This document shows positions 15,805-26,562 of a stretch of DNA of 64,000 nucleotides, piece by piece (positions within the stretch are counted from its first letter, which is position 1; the number at the start of each line of letters is the position of its first letter). Location of the stretch: the NCBI RefSeq assembly GCF_030816935.1, contig NZ_JAUSYO010000001.1, positions 868,001 to 932,000 of the forward strand, read 5' to 3'. The DNA is from Arthrobacter sp. B3I9 (GTDB lineage Bacteria > Actinomycetota > Actinomycetes > Actinomycetales > Micrococcaceae). The position numbers and the translations under genes are program-made. The notes beneath the pieces were generated by a model. That model saw only the letters and a list, made by a program, of their open reading frames with translations. It was not told the origin of the DNA and ran no database searches.

Positions 15805-16779
15805 ATGAGCACAGACTCAGCGACACCCATCATCAAGAAGACCGCAGTCATTGGTTCCGGCTACATGGGCGGCGGCATCGCCCAGGTTCTCGCCTTGGGC
15901 GGCATGGACGTGGTGCTTGGCGACGTCGACGCCGAAACTGCCCACAAGTCCCGGCGCCGCCTGATCGACCAGGCTAAATCCTTTGAAGCCGACGGGCTTT
16001 TTGATGCGGGCTCGGCAGAACTGCTCGAACAACGCCTCACGGCCGCAGACTCCGTCGAAGAGGCCGTGGCGGATGCCGACTACATCACCGAAGCCGTGTT
16101 CGAAAAGCTGGAAGTAAAGCTGGAAGCCCTCGGCCGGATATCAGCGGCAGCAAAACCGGACGCCATCATCGGATCAAATACCTCGGCGATCCCCATCACC
16201 GAGCTTGCCGCCGTCGTCGTCAATCCGGAACGGTTCCTCGGCGTCCACTGGATGAACCCCGCTCCCTTTATCCCCGGGGTGGAACTCATCGCCAGCGCCG
16301 TGACCGATCCCGGTGTTCTGGACGTAGCCGAGAACCTCATCAAATCAGTCGGAAAGACCCCCGCCCGGGTTGCGGACACACCGGGATTCGTGGCCAACCG
16401 GCTGCAGTTCGCCCTGTACAAGGAAGCCGTCAAAGTTGTCGAGGAAGGCCTCGCCAGCCCGGCGCAGGTGGACCTCGTGGTCAGCAACGCGTTCGGTTTC
16501 CGCCTTGCGCTCTTCGGCCCCTTCGCCATCGGGGACATGGCCGGCCTGGACGTTTACGCGTCGTCGTACTCCACCCTTGCCAAAACCTATGGCGAGCGGT
16601 TTGAAGCACCGGATTCCCTGAAGGCCAGTGTGGAGGCCGGAAACCTGGGCGTAAAGTCAGGTGCGGGATATCTGGACATCGATCCGGAGCAGACCGCAGC
16701 CCTGCTCGCGTACAGGGACAAGGCCTACCGCCGCCTGAGCCAGCTCCGGACCGAGCTCGGACAGGCGCCCGGACTGTAG
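15805..16779 (+). CDS. 3-hydroxyacyl-CoA-dehydrogenase-family oxidoreductase, probable tetronate 3-dehydrogenase
   Basis: The 324-residue protein has the N-terminal NAD site (IGSGYMGGGIAQVLALGGMDVVLGD), SNTSAIPITELA, the catalytic-His region VHWMNPAPFIPGVELI and the C-terminal domain start DTPGFVANRLQFAL. Its length and single-function layout match the lambda-crystallin / L-gulonate 3-dehydrogenase branch, which oxidises a beta-hydroxy acid at C3, better than true fatty-acid enzymes. Placed with OtnK and OtnC it could make 3-dehydro-tetronate directly. The ATG at 15805 follows AAAGGATC. Acyl-CoA activity is considered less likely because no other fatty-acid gene is nearby. Confidence 0.82.
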   Translation: MSTDSATPIIKKTAVIGSGYMGGGIAQVLALGGMDVVLGDVDAETAHKSRRRLIDQAKSFEADGLFDAGSAELLEQRLTAADSVEEAVADADYITEAVFEKLEVKLEALGRISAAAKPDAIIGSNTSAIPITELAAVVVNPERFLGVHWMNPAPFIPGVELIASAVTDPGVLDVAENLIKSVGKTPARVADTPGFVANRLQFALYKEAVKVVEEGLASPAQVDLVVSNAFGFRLALFGPFAIGDMAGLDVYASSYSTLAKTYGERFEAPDSLKASVEAGNLGVKSGAGYLDIDPEQTAALLAYRDKAYRRLSQLRTELGQAPGL

Positions 16780-16782
16780 TCC

Positions 16783-16811
16783 CTGACGGCCTCCCGACTG
16801 CGCGATAGCAT
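16783..16811 (+). promoter_or_regulatory. Promoter of the DeoR regulator gene
   Basis: CTGACG (16783-16788), a 17-base spacer and TAGCAT (16806-16811) lie about 50 bases before the regulator start. A small hairpin GGGAGG-N6-CCTCCC (16821-16838) follows within the leader. The regulator can thus be expressed apart from the dehydrogenase gene that ends at 16779. Confidence 0.45.
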
Positions 16812-16859
16812 CGAAGCAGCGGGAGGCCTTTACCTCCCACCGCGAGAAAGTTGTAACAG

Positions 16860-17681
16860 ATGTCCGAGTCGGAGACCCCCCTCATACCCGACCAGCGACG
16901 CGAAGCCCTCATGCGCCTCCTGCACCAGCAGCCCGTGCTCAGCGTCCTGCAGCTGACGGACCTCCTCGGTGTCTCGCACATGACGGTACGGCGGGATATC
17001 GCTGCCCTTGAGCGCGAAGGCCGTGCGGTGTCCGTGCCGGGGGGCGTGCGGCTAGCCAGCGGTTTGCGGAGCGAACCAACCTTCCAGGAAAAAGCGACCA
17101 CCGAACCCTCCCAGAAGCGGGCAATCGCGGCCCACGCGCGCTCGCTGCTCAGGAACGACATGACCGTCTACCTGGACGCCGGCACCACGACCGGTTCGCT
17201 GGTGGCCGAGCTGCAGGCCTTCACCGGGCTGAGCATCATCACCAACGATTTCTCCATCGTGGATCACCTGTATGGCGCCAGCAACATCGAAGTCATCCAC
17301 ATCGGGGGCCGGCTCGAGCACTCCAACCGCTCCAGCGTGGGCCGGCTCGCAGCGGAAACCCTTCGAAAGCTGAACATGGACCTGGCCTTCATCAGCACCA
17401 GCTCCTGGGATCTGCAGCGAGGAGTGACCACGCCCACCGAGGCCAAGGTGGACGTCAAGCTGGCGGCGATGGGCGCTGCCTCCACCGCTGTCCTCCTAGC
17501 CTCCAGCTCCAAATTCGGCACCTTCGGGATGTATGACGTTGCACCCCTGAACAGGTTCGACCGCATCATCACCGACTCCGGCCTGACAGACGCCGCCGCC
17601 CAAGGAATCCGCGACCTGGGGCTCGCCCTGGATGTTGTCGACATCGAAACAGCGGAAAGCCCGGCCGTCCTCGCCGGCTGA
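16860..17681 (+). CDS. DeoR-family regulator of the tetronate locus
   Basis: The 273-residue protein has an N-terminal DeoR helix-turn-helix ([39 protein letters not shown]) and a C-terminal sugar-phosphate-sensing domain ([20 protein letters not shown]). DeoR repressors are relieved by a phosphorylated intermediate, which here could be the OtnK product. It follows the dehydrogenase by 80 bases with its own promoter. The ATG at 16860 lies at the start of the conserved domain; its ribosome-binding site (GAGAAAG) is modest. Confidence 0.9.
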   Translation: MSESETPLIPDQRREALMRLLHQQPVLSVLQLTDLLGVSHMTVRRDIAALEREGRAVSVPGGVRLASGLRSEPTFQEKATTEPSQKRAIAAHARSLLRNDMTVYLDAGTTTGSLVAELQAFTGLSIITNDFSIVDHLYGASNIEVIHIGGRLEHSNRSSVGRLAAETLRKLNMDLAFISTSSWDLQRGVTTPTEAKVDVKLAAMGAASTAVLLASSSKFGTFGMYDVAPLNRFDRIITDSGLTDAAAQGIRDLGLALDVVDIETAESPAVLAG

Positions 17682-17859
17682 TCGGCTGAAGCCCGGGCGT
17701 ACCGCGCCGCCCGTTGCGCGTGGCCGTACCGCGCCGCCCGTTGCGTGCGGCCGTGCCCGTCAAGGAGAATCGGACCTGCTGTTCGAAGCTGGTTAGATGG
17801 AGCCAGCGATGCCGGCGGAAGCCGCGAAGGCGCGGTCCCGAGCAACAGATGGAGAGACG

Positions 17860-20253
<2,394 letters not shown>

Positions 20254-20356
20254 CCGGAGCCCCTGTGGGGGCCTAGAGATCACTTGGGCCCCGGCCGTAT
20301 GCTGTCCCTATCGGTCCAGCAGCGAGCCGTCGTGTTTCTGATCAAGAGCGTGAAAC

Positions 20357-21172
20357 GTGACCCAGGAAATCTCAGCAGACAGCGCGCAGATGGCCGACGC
20401 CGCCGTCCGGGGGACACGTTTCGACAGCCAGGACATCGGGGTGTTCCTGCATGAGGCGATCAGTGAGTTCGTCAACGATCTCGGAGCACCGGGCAGAGGC
20501 ATCAGCTGGGCCATCACGCTCCTGCGGGAAGAAGGAAGCACCACGCTCGCGGCCGGCAGCCCGGCTTCCGAATCCGTGGACCAGTTGCAGGCCGCGTTTG
20601 AGGACGGCCCGTCCCGCGCCGCCGCCCGCGCGGGGGAGTTCGTGCTCATCACGGACATGAGGCGCGAGCGCCGCTGGCCCGGATATGCCGCTGCGGCCGT
20701 AAACCTTGGAATCCAGTCCGCCTTGTCCGTGCCCCTGTCTCCCGCCGACGTGTTCCGGACCGCGTTTAACATGTATGCACCCCTGCCCCACCTCTTCACG
20801 AGCACGGACATCACCGCCGCCGTCAGGTTCGCGCGGCGCGCGTCCTGGACGCTGCGCCTGGTGGAACAGGCGGGACGGCAGGCTAAGAACGAAGAGGAAC
20901 TGTCCTCGGCCCAGCTGTCCCGGGTCCTGGCGGCCATGGCGTTACGGACGCTGGTGCGCGAATACGGATTCAGCGTGGAGGAAGCGCTGGAGTACCTGCG
21001 GCGCGCTGCCGGCAACCTTCCGCAGCCTGAAGGCCAGGCCGTCCCTCTCAGCACGTGGGAATTCCGGCCGGCTACGCTGGACCCGCGGGGGAGCACCGCG
21101 GTTCCGCCAGCACGGGGAAGCAAGCCCCGGACTCCCGGCCGTGCCCGTCCCGCGCCCGAGAGGTCGGCTTGA
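20357..21172 (+). CDS. GAF-domain protein with degenerate ANTAR-like C terminus
   Basis: The 271-residue protein has a GAF-like N-terminal half (LLREEGSTTLAAGSPASESVDQ, FEDGPSRAAA) and a helical stretch at about 185-225 (LSRVLAAMALRTLVREYGFSVEEALEYLRRAAG) that keeps the spacing of an ANTAR domain but lacks the usual small residues of the first helix. The last ~45 residues are Pro/Arg-rich and probably disordered. GTG at 20357 is the start used; the frame has no better ATG upstream. Target RNA and signal are unknown. Confidence 0.75.
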   Translation: MTQEISADSAQMADAAVRGTRFDSQDIGVFLHEAISEFVNDLGAPGRGISWAITLLREEGSTTLAAGSPASESVDQLQAAFEDGPSRAAARAGEFVLITDMRRERRWPGYAAAAVNLGIQSALSVPLSPADVFRTAFNMYAPLPHLFTSTDITAAVRFARRASWTLRLVEQAGRQAKNEEELSSAQLSRVLAAMALRTLVREYGFSVEEALEYLRRAAGNLPQPEGQAVPLSTWEFRPATLDPRGSTAVPPARGSKPRTPGRARPAPERSA

Positions 21173-21191
21173 GCCCTGACGCAGCGGCTGC

Positions 21192-21464
21192 TCAGTGGCC
21201 TACGGGAGTGGTGCCGAACATCAGGGTTTTGCGGCTCACGTCGTAGAAGACGGTATCCGCACCGGACAGGAGATCCTGCAGGTTGTCCGCATCATCGGCA
21301 TCGATGGTCAGGACTTCCTCCCAGGCGCCTTCGTCCAGCACGAGCTGCAGTGTCCAGGTGCCGGGTCCTGCCGCGTCGCCGGCGATCCAGCTGAACTGGT
21401 AATGGCTGACCTGGCGGACCTTGATGCTGTCGTCGGTGATTGGCTGCTTCGGTGTGGGGCTCAT
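21192..21464 (-). CDS. Conserved hypothetical small protein
   Basis: A 90-residue acidic protein with no motif I recognise. It has a beta-rich middle (TWTLQLVLDEGAWEEVLTID) and a short acidic stretch (DADDADNLQDLL), with no membrane segment or signal peptide. The ATG at 21464 is the only plausible start. Codon use matches its neighbours, and the frame ends 20 bases from the convergent GAF gene. Probably cytoplasmic. Confidence 0.6.
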   Translation of the reverse strand: MSPTPKQPITDDSIKVRQVSHYQFSWIAGDAAGPGTWTLQLVLDEGAWEEVLTIDADDADNLQDLLSGADTVFYDVSRKTLMFGTTPVGH

Positions 21465-21702
21465 GGTGTCATCCTTGCCGGCTGCAACCGCCGTGCAGCC
21501 TCGTCGCTGTCTGCTGTTTGGTGTCCGGTCTGCTGTCTGGCCGGATCTCTGTTCCGCCGCCCGGCAAGTACGGGTCCACCACCGGGACCATTAATGTAGC
21601 CCCGGGCCGCAAGCATGTAAATCGCATTCGGGTTCCAACGGGCACGCCAGGATGGCGCGCGCGGGCGTAAGATCACTGCCATCGACGAGGGAAGGAACGT
21701 CC

Positions 21703-21912
21703 ATGGACAAGGACAACGCGGCTCCAGCGGAACAGGATCCGAACAACAGCGGTTCCGTCGGGACCGGAAGCACAATACCGAAATCGGCGGACGGCGTCTC
21801 GATCACCTCGACACCCGGCGGATCCAGCTTCGAGCCGGAAGAGGACGCCCCGGCCCTGGACAGCGAAGCGGACAGCGGAGCGGACAAGGGCGGGCCGGAC
21901 AAGCAGCCCTGA
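21703..21912 (+). CDS. Small acidic, probably disordered protein
   Basis: The 69-residue product is rich in Asp, Glu, Ser, Gly and Pro with no hydrophobic core, so it is predicted to be unstructured and soluble. It has a clear ribosome-binding site (GAAGGA) 6 bases before the ATG at 21703, which supports translation. It is convergent with the GT9 gene, whose stop is 13 bases away. I do not recognise a family. Confidence 0.55.
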   Translation: MDKDNAAPAEQDPNNSGSVGTGSTIPKSADGVSITSTPGGSSFEPEEDAPALDSEADSGADKGGPDKQP

Positions 21913-21924
21913 TCCCGGCGGAAG

Positions 21925-23058
21925 TCAGTTTCCGGAGGCCGTGAACAACCGGATGTCGGCCAGGACGTCCTCCGGGCGGATCGAGGCGAGCAGGGACGGG
22001 TCGTGGGGACAACGGACTGACGTGTATCCAACCTGGGTCAGATCGCTCCCGCACTCCGGGCAGTGGGTGGTCCAGGCCAGATGGGCCCGGTGCAGGCTTC
22101 GGCCCAGCGGACCGGCGTTGATCAGGTTGCCCACCCAGTAAAGGCCCACCGTCGGGGTGCCGAGCGCCTGGGCAAGGTGCCTTGGCCCGCTGTCGTTGCC
22201 CAGCAGCACGCTGCACCGCGTGAGCAAAGCGGCCAGGGTTCCAAGGTCGAGCTGCCCGGCCAGCGACGTGACCTCGCGCGAGCAGGCGGCATCGACAACT
22301 TGGGACGCCAGATCCTTGTCCTCAGCGGCCCCCACCACGATCACCCTGCATCCGTCCGCCACGCAAGCAGCCGCCACCTTCCCGAACAGCTCCGCCGGCC
22401 ACCTCCGGCGGGGGTCCGATGCGCCCGGGTGAATGGCAACAATCGGGGACTTCCCTGGTCCGGCAAGCATCTCAGCCTGCGCCTCAAACTCCGGCAACGG
22501 CCTAAGCTCGGCTTCCAGCGCCACGGGGGGAGCGCCGACCAGCCCCGCCACTTCAAGGGCGCGCAACGGCTCGTGCTGGTAGTAAACGTAGGGAACGGAA
22601 CGGTCCAGGTCCGCGGCGTCGGCGGTCCGGAGCCCTGCCGAGTAACGGGCCCCCAGCCGGAGCAGGAACGGATTGGAGAAGCGGCCGCCGCCGTGCAGCT
22701 GGATGGCCAGGTCAAACTTTTCCGAGACCATGGCGCTGATGAAGCGTTCGACGTCGGCCGGATCCTCAGGGCCCGGCCGCACCCCCTCGGCAAACGGCAA
22801 AACGCGTACGTCCTGTACCGGACCGTCGGTGCTGTTGAGCAGTTCCCGGTGCAGCGGGGTTCCCAGCAGTGTCACCGACGCCTGGGGATAGGCCGCCCTG
22901 AGTGCGGCAACCGCGGGGAGGGCGAACATGAGATCACCAAGTCCCCCGCCCCGGAGCACTGCAATCTTGGCGATGTCCGGGAGTTTCTCCAGGACCGGCC
23001 CCACGCCCCAGCCAACTACTTCGGCGCCGCTGAACTCCGCGGTGGTCTCGTCCATCAT
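21925..23058 (-). CDS. Glycosyltransferase family 9 protein (heptosyltransferase-like), copy 1
   Basis: The protein (377 residues from the ATG at 23058) has the GT9 N-terminal IAVLRGGGLGDLMFALPAVAALRAAYP and the C-terminal nucleotide-sugar site HPGASDPRRRWP and GNDSGPRHLAQALGTPTVGLYW. In Gram-negatives GT9 enzymes add heptose to lipopolysaccharide; in an actinobacterium they must act on another glycan. CPECGSD and RCPHDP near the end provide cysteines that could bind zinc. It lies 186 bases downstream of a second GT9 gene, same strand. The tandem ATGs make 23055 an equal alternative start. Confidence 0.85.
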   Translation of the reverse strand: MMDETTAEFSGAEVVGWGVGPVLEKLPDIAKIAVLRGGGLGDLMFALPAVAALRAAYPQASVTLLGTPLHRELLNSTDGPVQDVRVLPFAEGVRPGPEDPADVERFISAMVSEKFDLAIQLHGGGRFSNPFLLRLGARYSAGLRTADAADLDRSVPYVYYQHEPLRALEVAGLVGAPPVALEAELRPLPEFEAQAEMLAGPGKSPIVAIHPGASDPRRRWPAELFGKVAAACVADGCRVIVVGAAEDKDLASQVVDAACSREVTSLAGQLDLGTLAALLTRCSVLLGNDSGPRHLAQALGTPTVGLYWVGNLINAGPLGRSLHRAHLAWTTHCPECGSDLTQVGYTSVRCPHDPSLLASIRPEDVLADIRLFTASGN

Positions 23059-23244
23059 CTGATTCCCGTCTCCTGGTGCCGTACCCGGGCACGCCCGCGC
23101 CGGCCGCTCCACGGCGCCGGCCATGCCGCCGCCTGTACTTCACTCCCTACCCACAACGACGTCCCGAATCACGTCATGCCCCGGCACAGAAGCAAAGCGC
23201 GGCCCGGTCCAGGACCGCCCGTGCGAGCCGTGTCGCCGGCATCC

Positions 23245-24213
23245 TCACAGCAGGCCAAGGCCGCGGACCGCCGCCAGCACCTCGTGGACCTCGACGCCGA
23301 GAAGGGCGGGGTCAGGTTCTGCGGCGAAGGTGTCTCCGCGCCGCAGTTCCGCCTTCGTCAGCACGGCATGGGGTCCGGGCGGCGGACCCCAATGATCAGG
23401 CGAGGCCGGGCCGAAGAGCACCACGGAGGGACGCCGGTACGCCGTTGCCAGGTGCGCCGCACCGGTGTCGGCGGAGACAACCAGCCGGGAATCGGCGATG
23501 AGAGCCGCGAACGCGCTAAGGGACTGCCGTCCGGCCAGGACGGATTCCTCGCCGAGGCCCGCCAGGGCGGCAATCCGCACAGCTCGCGGCCGTTCTCCCG
23601 CGCTCCCCGTGAAGACCACCTCGTGCCCGGCCAGCACCAGGGCGGATGCCACCTGGGCGAAGCGCTCCTCGGGCCACAGGCGGCTTCCGTACGCGGCTCC
23701 GGGGTGGACCACGGTCGCGGACGGCCAGTCCGTCCGGGCGGCGGGCGGATTCAGCCTGAAATCACCGGAGTCGGCCTCGATGCCGTGCCATTGCAGCAGC
23801 CGCGCCCACCGCTGGCGCTCGTGGACGTCGTCGTCCCAGGGCGGGCCGGGCCGGTGGTCGGAGCCGTGCCCGATGACCCGGCGGGGCCGAAGGGCTTCGA
23901 GCCGCGAGTCGCTCTCCGGTCCGCGCCCGTGCAGGTTCACCGCGACGTCCACCTGGCCCGCCGGCAGCGCCAACGGAACGTCCAGCCCGTGGGTCGGCAG
24001 CAGTTCGTAACCGCCCACCAGGGTAAGTGCCTCGCGAAGCCAGTCCTGGGCGGCATAGAGAAGCCGATGCTGGGGGTAGGCCCGGCGCAGGGCATGCAGG
24101 GCCGGTACAGCCACAAGCAGGTCGCCGAGCTTCAGAGCCCGCAATACCAGCACCACCGGACGGCCGTCGTCGGATCCGAGCACTGAGCCGCCCCCGTTCT
24201 GGAGATACTCCAC
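23245..24213 (-). CDS. Glycosyltransferase family 9 protein (heptosyltransferase-like), copy 2
   Basis: The 322-residue protein shows the same fold as its neighbour: VVLVLRALKLGDLLVAVPALHALRRAYP, then VVHPGAAYGSRLWPEERFAQVA and VVSADTGAAHLATAYRRPSVVLFGP. It lacks the cysteine-rich stretch of copy 1. The two sequences are clearly diverged, so this is not a recent duplication. Together they may build a cell-surface oligosaccharide. The ATG at 24213 is the first in frame; the upstream region faces a divergent ArsR promoter. Confidence 0.85.
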   Translation of the reverse strand: MEYLQNGGGSVLGSDDGRPVVLVLRALKLGDLLVAVPALHALRRAYPQHRLLYAAQDWLREALTLVGGYELLPTHGLDVPLALPAGQVDVAVNLHGRGPESDSRLEALRPRRVIGHGSDHRPGPPWDDDVHERQRWARLLQWHGIEADSGDFRLNPPAARTDWPSATVVHPGAAYGSRLWPEERFAQVASALVLAGHEVVFTGSAGERPRAVRIAALAGLGEESVLAGRQSLSAFAALIADSRLVVSADTGAAHLATAYRRPSVVLFGPASPDHWGPPPGPHAVLTKAELRRGDTFAAEPDPALLGVEVHEVLAAVRGLGLL

Positions 24214-24279
24214 TCCTTGATCGAGGAGTGTAGTCCGAAGTGTGCGTACCCGGAACCGGGAGGCACCAGCGGCAGCCTA

Positions 24280-24326
24280 TTGACACTCCACGGCCCTGCG
24301 CCTAACCTACAACCAAATGGTTGTAG
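24280..24326 (+). promoter_or_regulatory. Promoter and palindromic operator of the ArsR/AHSA1 pair
   Basis: TTGACA (24280-24285), 17 bases and TAACCT (24303-24308) end 8 bases before the ATG at 24317, with no ribosome-binding site. The palindrome CTACAACCA-AA-TGGTTGTAG (24307-24326, 9+9 perfect) overlaps the -10 box and the start codon. This is ideal for autorepression of a leaderless message. Confidence 0.62.
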
Positions 24327-24656
24327 ATCAGGAAAGCGATGCCGGCACTGACCGCCTCTTCCGGGCGTTCGCCGATCCCACCCGCCGCGACATCGTGCGC
24401 CGGGTGGCGGTGGCGGAGTACTCGGTGACCGGCCTGGCTGCACTCTACGCCATGAGCTTTGCCGCCGTTCAAAAGCACGTGGCGGTGCCTGGAGCGCGCT
24501 TCGCTGGTCACCAAGGAGAAGCGCGGAAGGGAGCAAATCGTGCGGGGCAGTTCCGAAGGCCTACAGAGAGCCCGCCGCTTGCTCGACGAGTACGACGCGA
24601 TCTGGCGGCAGCGTGCCGGGCGGATCGCAGACATCCTCACCGAAGAACCTCGCTAA
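24317..24656 (+). pseudogene. ArsR-family regulator interrupted by a single-base frameshift
   Basis: The ATG at 24317 opens an ArsR winged helix: LFRAFADPTRRDIVRRVAVAEYSVTGLAALYAMSFAAVQKHVAV. At 24488-24489 a CC, where one C would keep the frame (VAVLERASLVTKEKRG), shifts translation. The rest of a normal ~112-residue protein continues in the +1 frame to a TAA at 24656 (ERASLVTKEKRGREQI to ADILTEEPR). Both halves are well conserved, so the extra base may be a sequence error. It is paired with an AHSA1 gene 20 bases on, a standard arrangement. Confidence 0.85.
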
Positions 24657-24676
24657 AGAACAGGAAGGGTTGTGCA

Positions 24677-25174
24677 GTGACGGTTATCAGTTCCACCAAG
24701 AATCCCGAGGCGCTCAGCTTCACGCTCATTGCCGAGTTCGACGCCGGCGTCGAACGCGTCTGGCAGGTCTGGGAAGACCCGCGCCAGCTCGAACGCTGGT
24801 GGGGCCCGCCGTCGTGGCCGGCCACCTTCGAAAAGCACGAACTCACCCCCGGCGGGGAGGCCAGCTACTTCATGACCGGGCCGGACGGAGAAAAGGCCCG
24901 CGGCTGGTGGCGCATCACCGCAGTGCAGGCACCGAGCCACCTCGAGTTTGACGACGGATTCGCCGACGACGACGGCGCTCCGGTCGAGGCGATGGGCACC
25001 ACCCATGCCACGGTCACGCTCGAGGCGATCGGAGACCGCACCAGGATGACCATCCTGTCCACGTTCGAGTCCGAAGAACAGCTCAACCAGATGGTCGAGA
25101 TGGGCATGGAAGAGGGCATGAAGGAGGCCGCCGGGCAGATCGATGCCCTGCTGGCCCAGCCCTCCCTCACCTGA
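24677..25174 (+). CDS. SRPBCC / AHSA1-domain protein
   Basis: The 165-residue protein has a START-like fold: FTLIAEFDAGVERVWQVWEDPRQLERWWGPP at the front and a long C-terminal helix (EEQLNQMVEMGMEEGMKEAAGQIDALL). AHSA1-like proteins of this kind are coupled with ArsR-family regulators; the ligand is usually unknown. GTG at 24677 follows AGGAAGG. It is the second gene of the ArsR pair, so it would share the promoter at 24280. Probably cytoplasmic. Confidence 0.9.
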   Translation: MTVISSTKNPEALSFTLIAEFDAGVERVWQVWEDPRQLERWWGPPSWPATFEKHELTPGGEASYFMTGPDGEKARGWWRITAVQAPSHLEFDDGFADDDGAPVEAMGTTHATVTLEAIGDRTRMTILSTFESEEQLNQMVEMGMEEGMKEAAGQIDALLAQPSLT

Positions 25175-25213
25175 CCCCGGGTCTCTAGCCGGCTGTCCGG
25201 TCCGGCGGGCAGC

Positions 25214-25250
25214 GAACGACGACGGCGGGAACCTCCCGCCGTCGTCGTTC
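25214..25250 (+). terminator. Strong 17-bp hairpin after the AHSA1 gene
   Basis: GAACGACGACGGCGGGA (25214-25230) pairs perfectly with 25234-25250 around a 3-base loop. It starts 40 bases after the AHSA1 stop. The core CGACGGCGGGA-N3-TCCCGCCGTCG also occurs at 60730-60762. Only a short pyrimidine stretch follows. Confidence 0.65.
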
Positions 25251-25396
25251 CGCGTCCGCGGCGGGGCCTTGGGCCCCTTGTGCCCCGCCGGGGCGGGCGC
25301 GAGCATGGAAGCGTCGGCGGACCCATTACCGCGGGCGGCGCTGGCGCTCCACTCCCGGCGATCCAGTGGCCGGTGCTCCAGAGGAGGTGCGGCAGC

Positions 25397-26557
25397 ATGT
25401 CCGAGAACGAAACTGACCGCGAGCCCGGACTCACGCCCCTGGTCAGCCCCGGGGACTTCGTCGGCCTTCCCGGGCTGTGCCACCTGGCGGCGGCAGGGGA
25501 GACCCCGATGCTCGCCTCCCAGGCCGTCCTGTTCAGCGACTTCATGTACGACAAAGGCCTGGGAATGGCGGGCCGGGAACGCATTTACGCCAAGGTGTTC
25601 CGGACGGCCGAGTCCCTGGCCGCACTTCTTGGGTGCCAGGCGTCGGAGCTCGGATTCCCCCAGAACGTGGCTCAGGCCATGAACATGGTGGCCCGCAGCG
25701 TGGACCTCCCGGGCGGAAACGTGGTGATGCCGCAGTGGGAATACCCCTCGGTCATGTATCCCTGGCTTACCGGAACGGAGCTTGAGGTCCGGCTCGTGCG
25801 GAGCCCTGACCGCCTGATGGATGCCCGCCGGTTCCGGGACACGGTGGACTCCCGCACCCGGGTGCTTGCCACCAGCCTCGTCTCCTACTACACCGGCGAG
25901 CTGATCGACCTCGCCGAATACCGGGACATCGCCGATTCCTGCGGGGCACTCCTGATAGTGGACATGTCCCAGGCCCTGGGCGTGGGCAACTTCGACATAT
26001 CGCTGACCGACTTCGCTTTCGCGTGCGGCTACAAATGGGTGCTGGGCACGCACGGCGCCGGAATTGCCTACTGCAACACGGCGCGGCAACCCGACTGGCA
26101 GCCGCGGGAAACCGGCTGGACCTCCGCCGCGTGGGTGGACGCCGACGTCCGCGACACTTCCCTGACGCGGGCAAGGGACGGCCGGCGCTTCGAACTCGGC
26201 AATCCCGCGGCACTGTGTGTGCAGATCCTCGGAAACGGCATCGACTACCTGCGGAGCGCCGGCATCGACGGCATAGAGCGCCACGTCCGGGCGCTCACCG
26301 ACGTGCTGTGGACGGAACTCGAGGCCCTCGGCATGCGCATGCTCACGCCGTCTGACCCCCGGAAGCGCCTGGGGATCGTCGCGTTCGAGGTGGAGGACGA
26401 GGCCCGCTGGCGGCGGGGACTGGAAACCCGCGAGATCCTTGCCTGGACAGGCGACAAACGGGTGCGGATCTCGCCGCACCTGTACAACGGGATGGGCGAC
26501 GTCTGGCAGGCCATCGATGCTGTTGAGGCCATTCGGAACGTCGTGGGGAAAGGGTAG
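25397..26557 (+). CDS. Class V aminotransferase-fold PLP enzyme
   Basis: The 386-residue enzyme resembles class V aminotransferases such as isopenicillin-N epimerase and cysteine desulfurase-like proteins. The PLP lysine is in CGYKWVLGTHGAG, preceded by the cofactor aspartate in LLIVDMSQALGVG. The C terminus has VRISPHLYNGMGDVWQAIDAV, typical of the group. The ATG at 25397 follows GGAGGTGC. A membrane-protein gene begins 5 bases after its stop. No catalytic cysteine of desulfurases is evident. Substrate unknown. Confidence 0.85.
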   Translation: MSENETDREPGLTPLVSPGDFVGLPGLCHLAAAGETPMLASQAVLFSDFMYDKGLGMAGRERIYAKVFRTAESLAALLGCQASELGFPQNVAQAMNMVARSVDLPGGNVVMPQWEYPSVMYPWLTGTELEVRLVRSPDRLMDARRFRDTVDSRTRVLATSLVSYYTGELIDLAEYRDIADSCGALLIVDMSQALGVGNFDISLTDFAFACGYKWVLGTHGAGIAYCNTARQPDWQPRETGWTSAAWVDADVRDTSLTRARDGRRFELGNPAALCVQILGNGIDYLRSAGIDGIERHVRALTDVLWTELEALGMRMLTPSDPRKRLGIVAFEVEDEARWRRGLETREILAWTGDKRVRISPHLYNGMGDVWQAIDAVEAIRNVVGKG

Positions 26558-26562
26558 CGGCC

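Noticed and set aside
15805..16779. A fatty-acid beta-oxidation 3-hydroxyacyl-CoA dehydrogenase
   Set aside because: No thiolase, hydratase or acyl-CoA gene is nearby; position with OtnK/OtnC and the transporter favours a sugar-acid substrate.
22063..24186. A 707-codon plus-strand open frame across both GT9 genes
   Set aside because: It is antisense to both GT9 genes, which show conserved motifs throughout; no domain in the shadow.
24653..26479. A 608-codon open frame on the minus strand across the AHSA1 and aminotransferase genes
   Set aside because: It is antisense to two well-recognised genes, has no known motif and a low-complexity Gly/Arg/His-rich translation; a GC-rich shadow frame.
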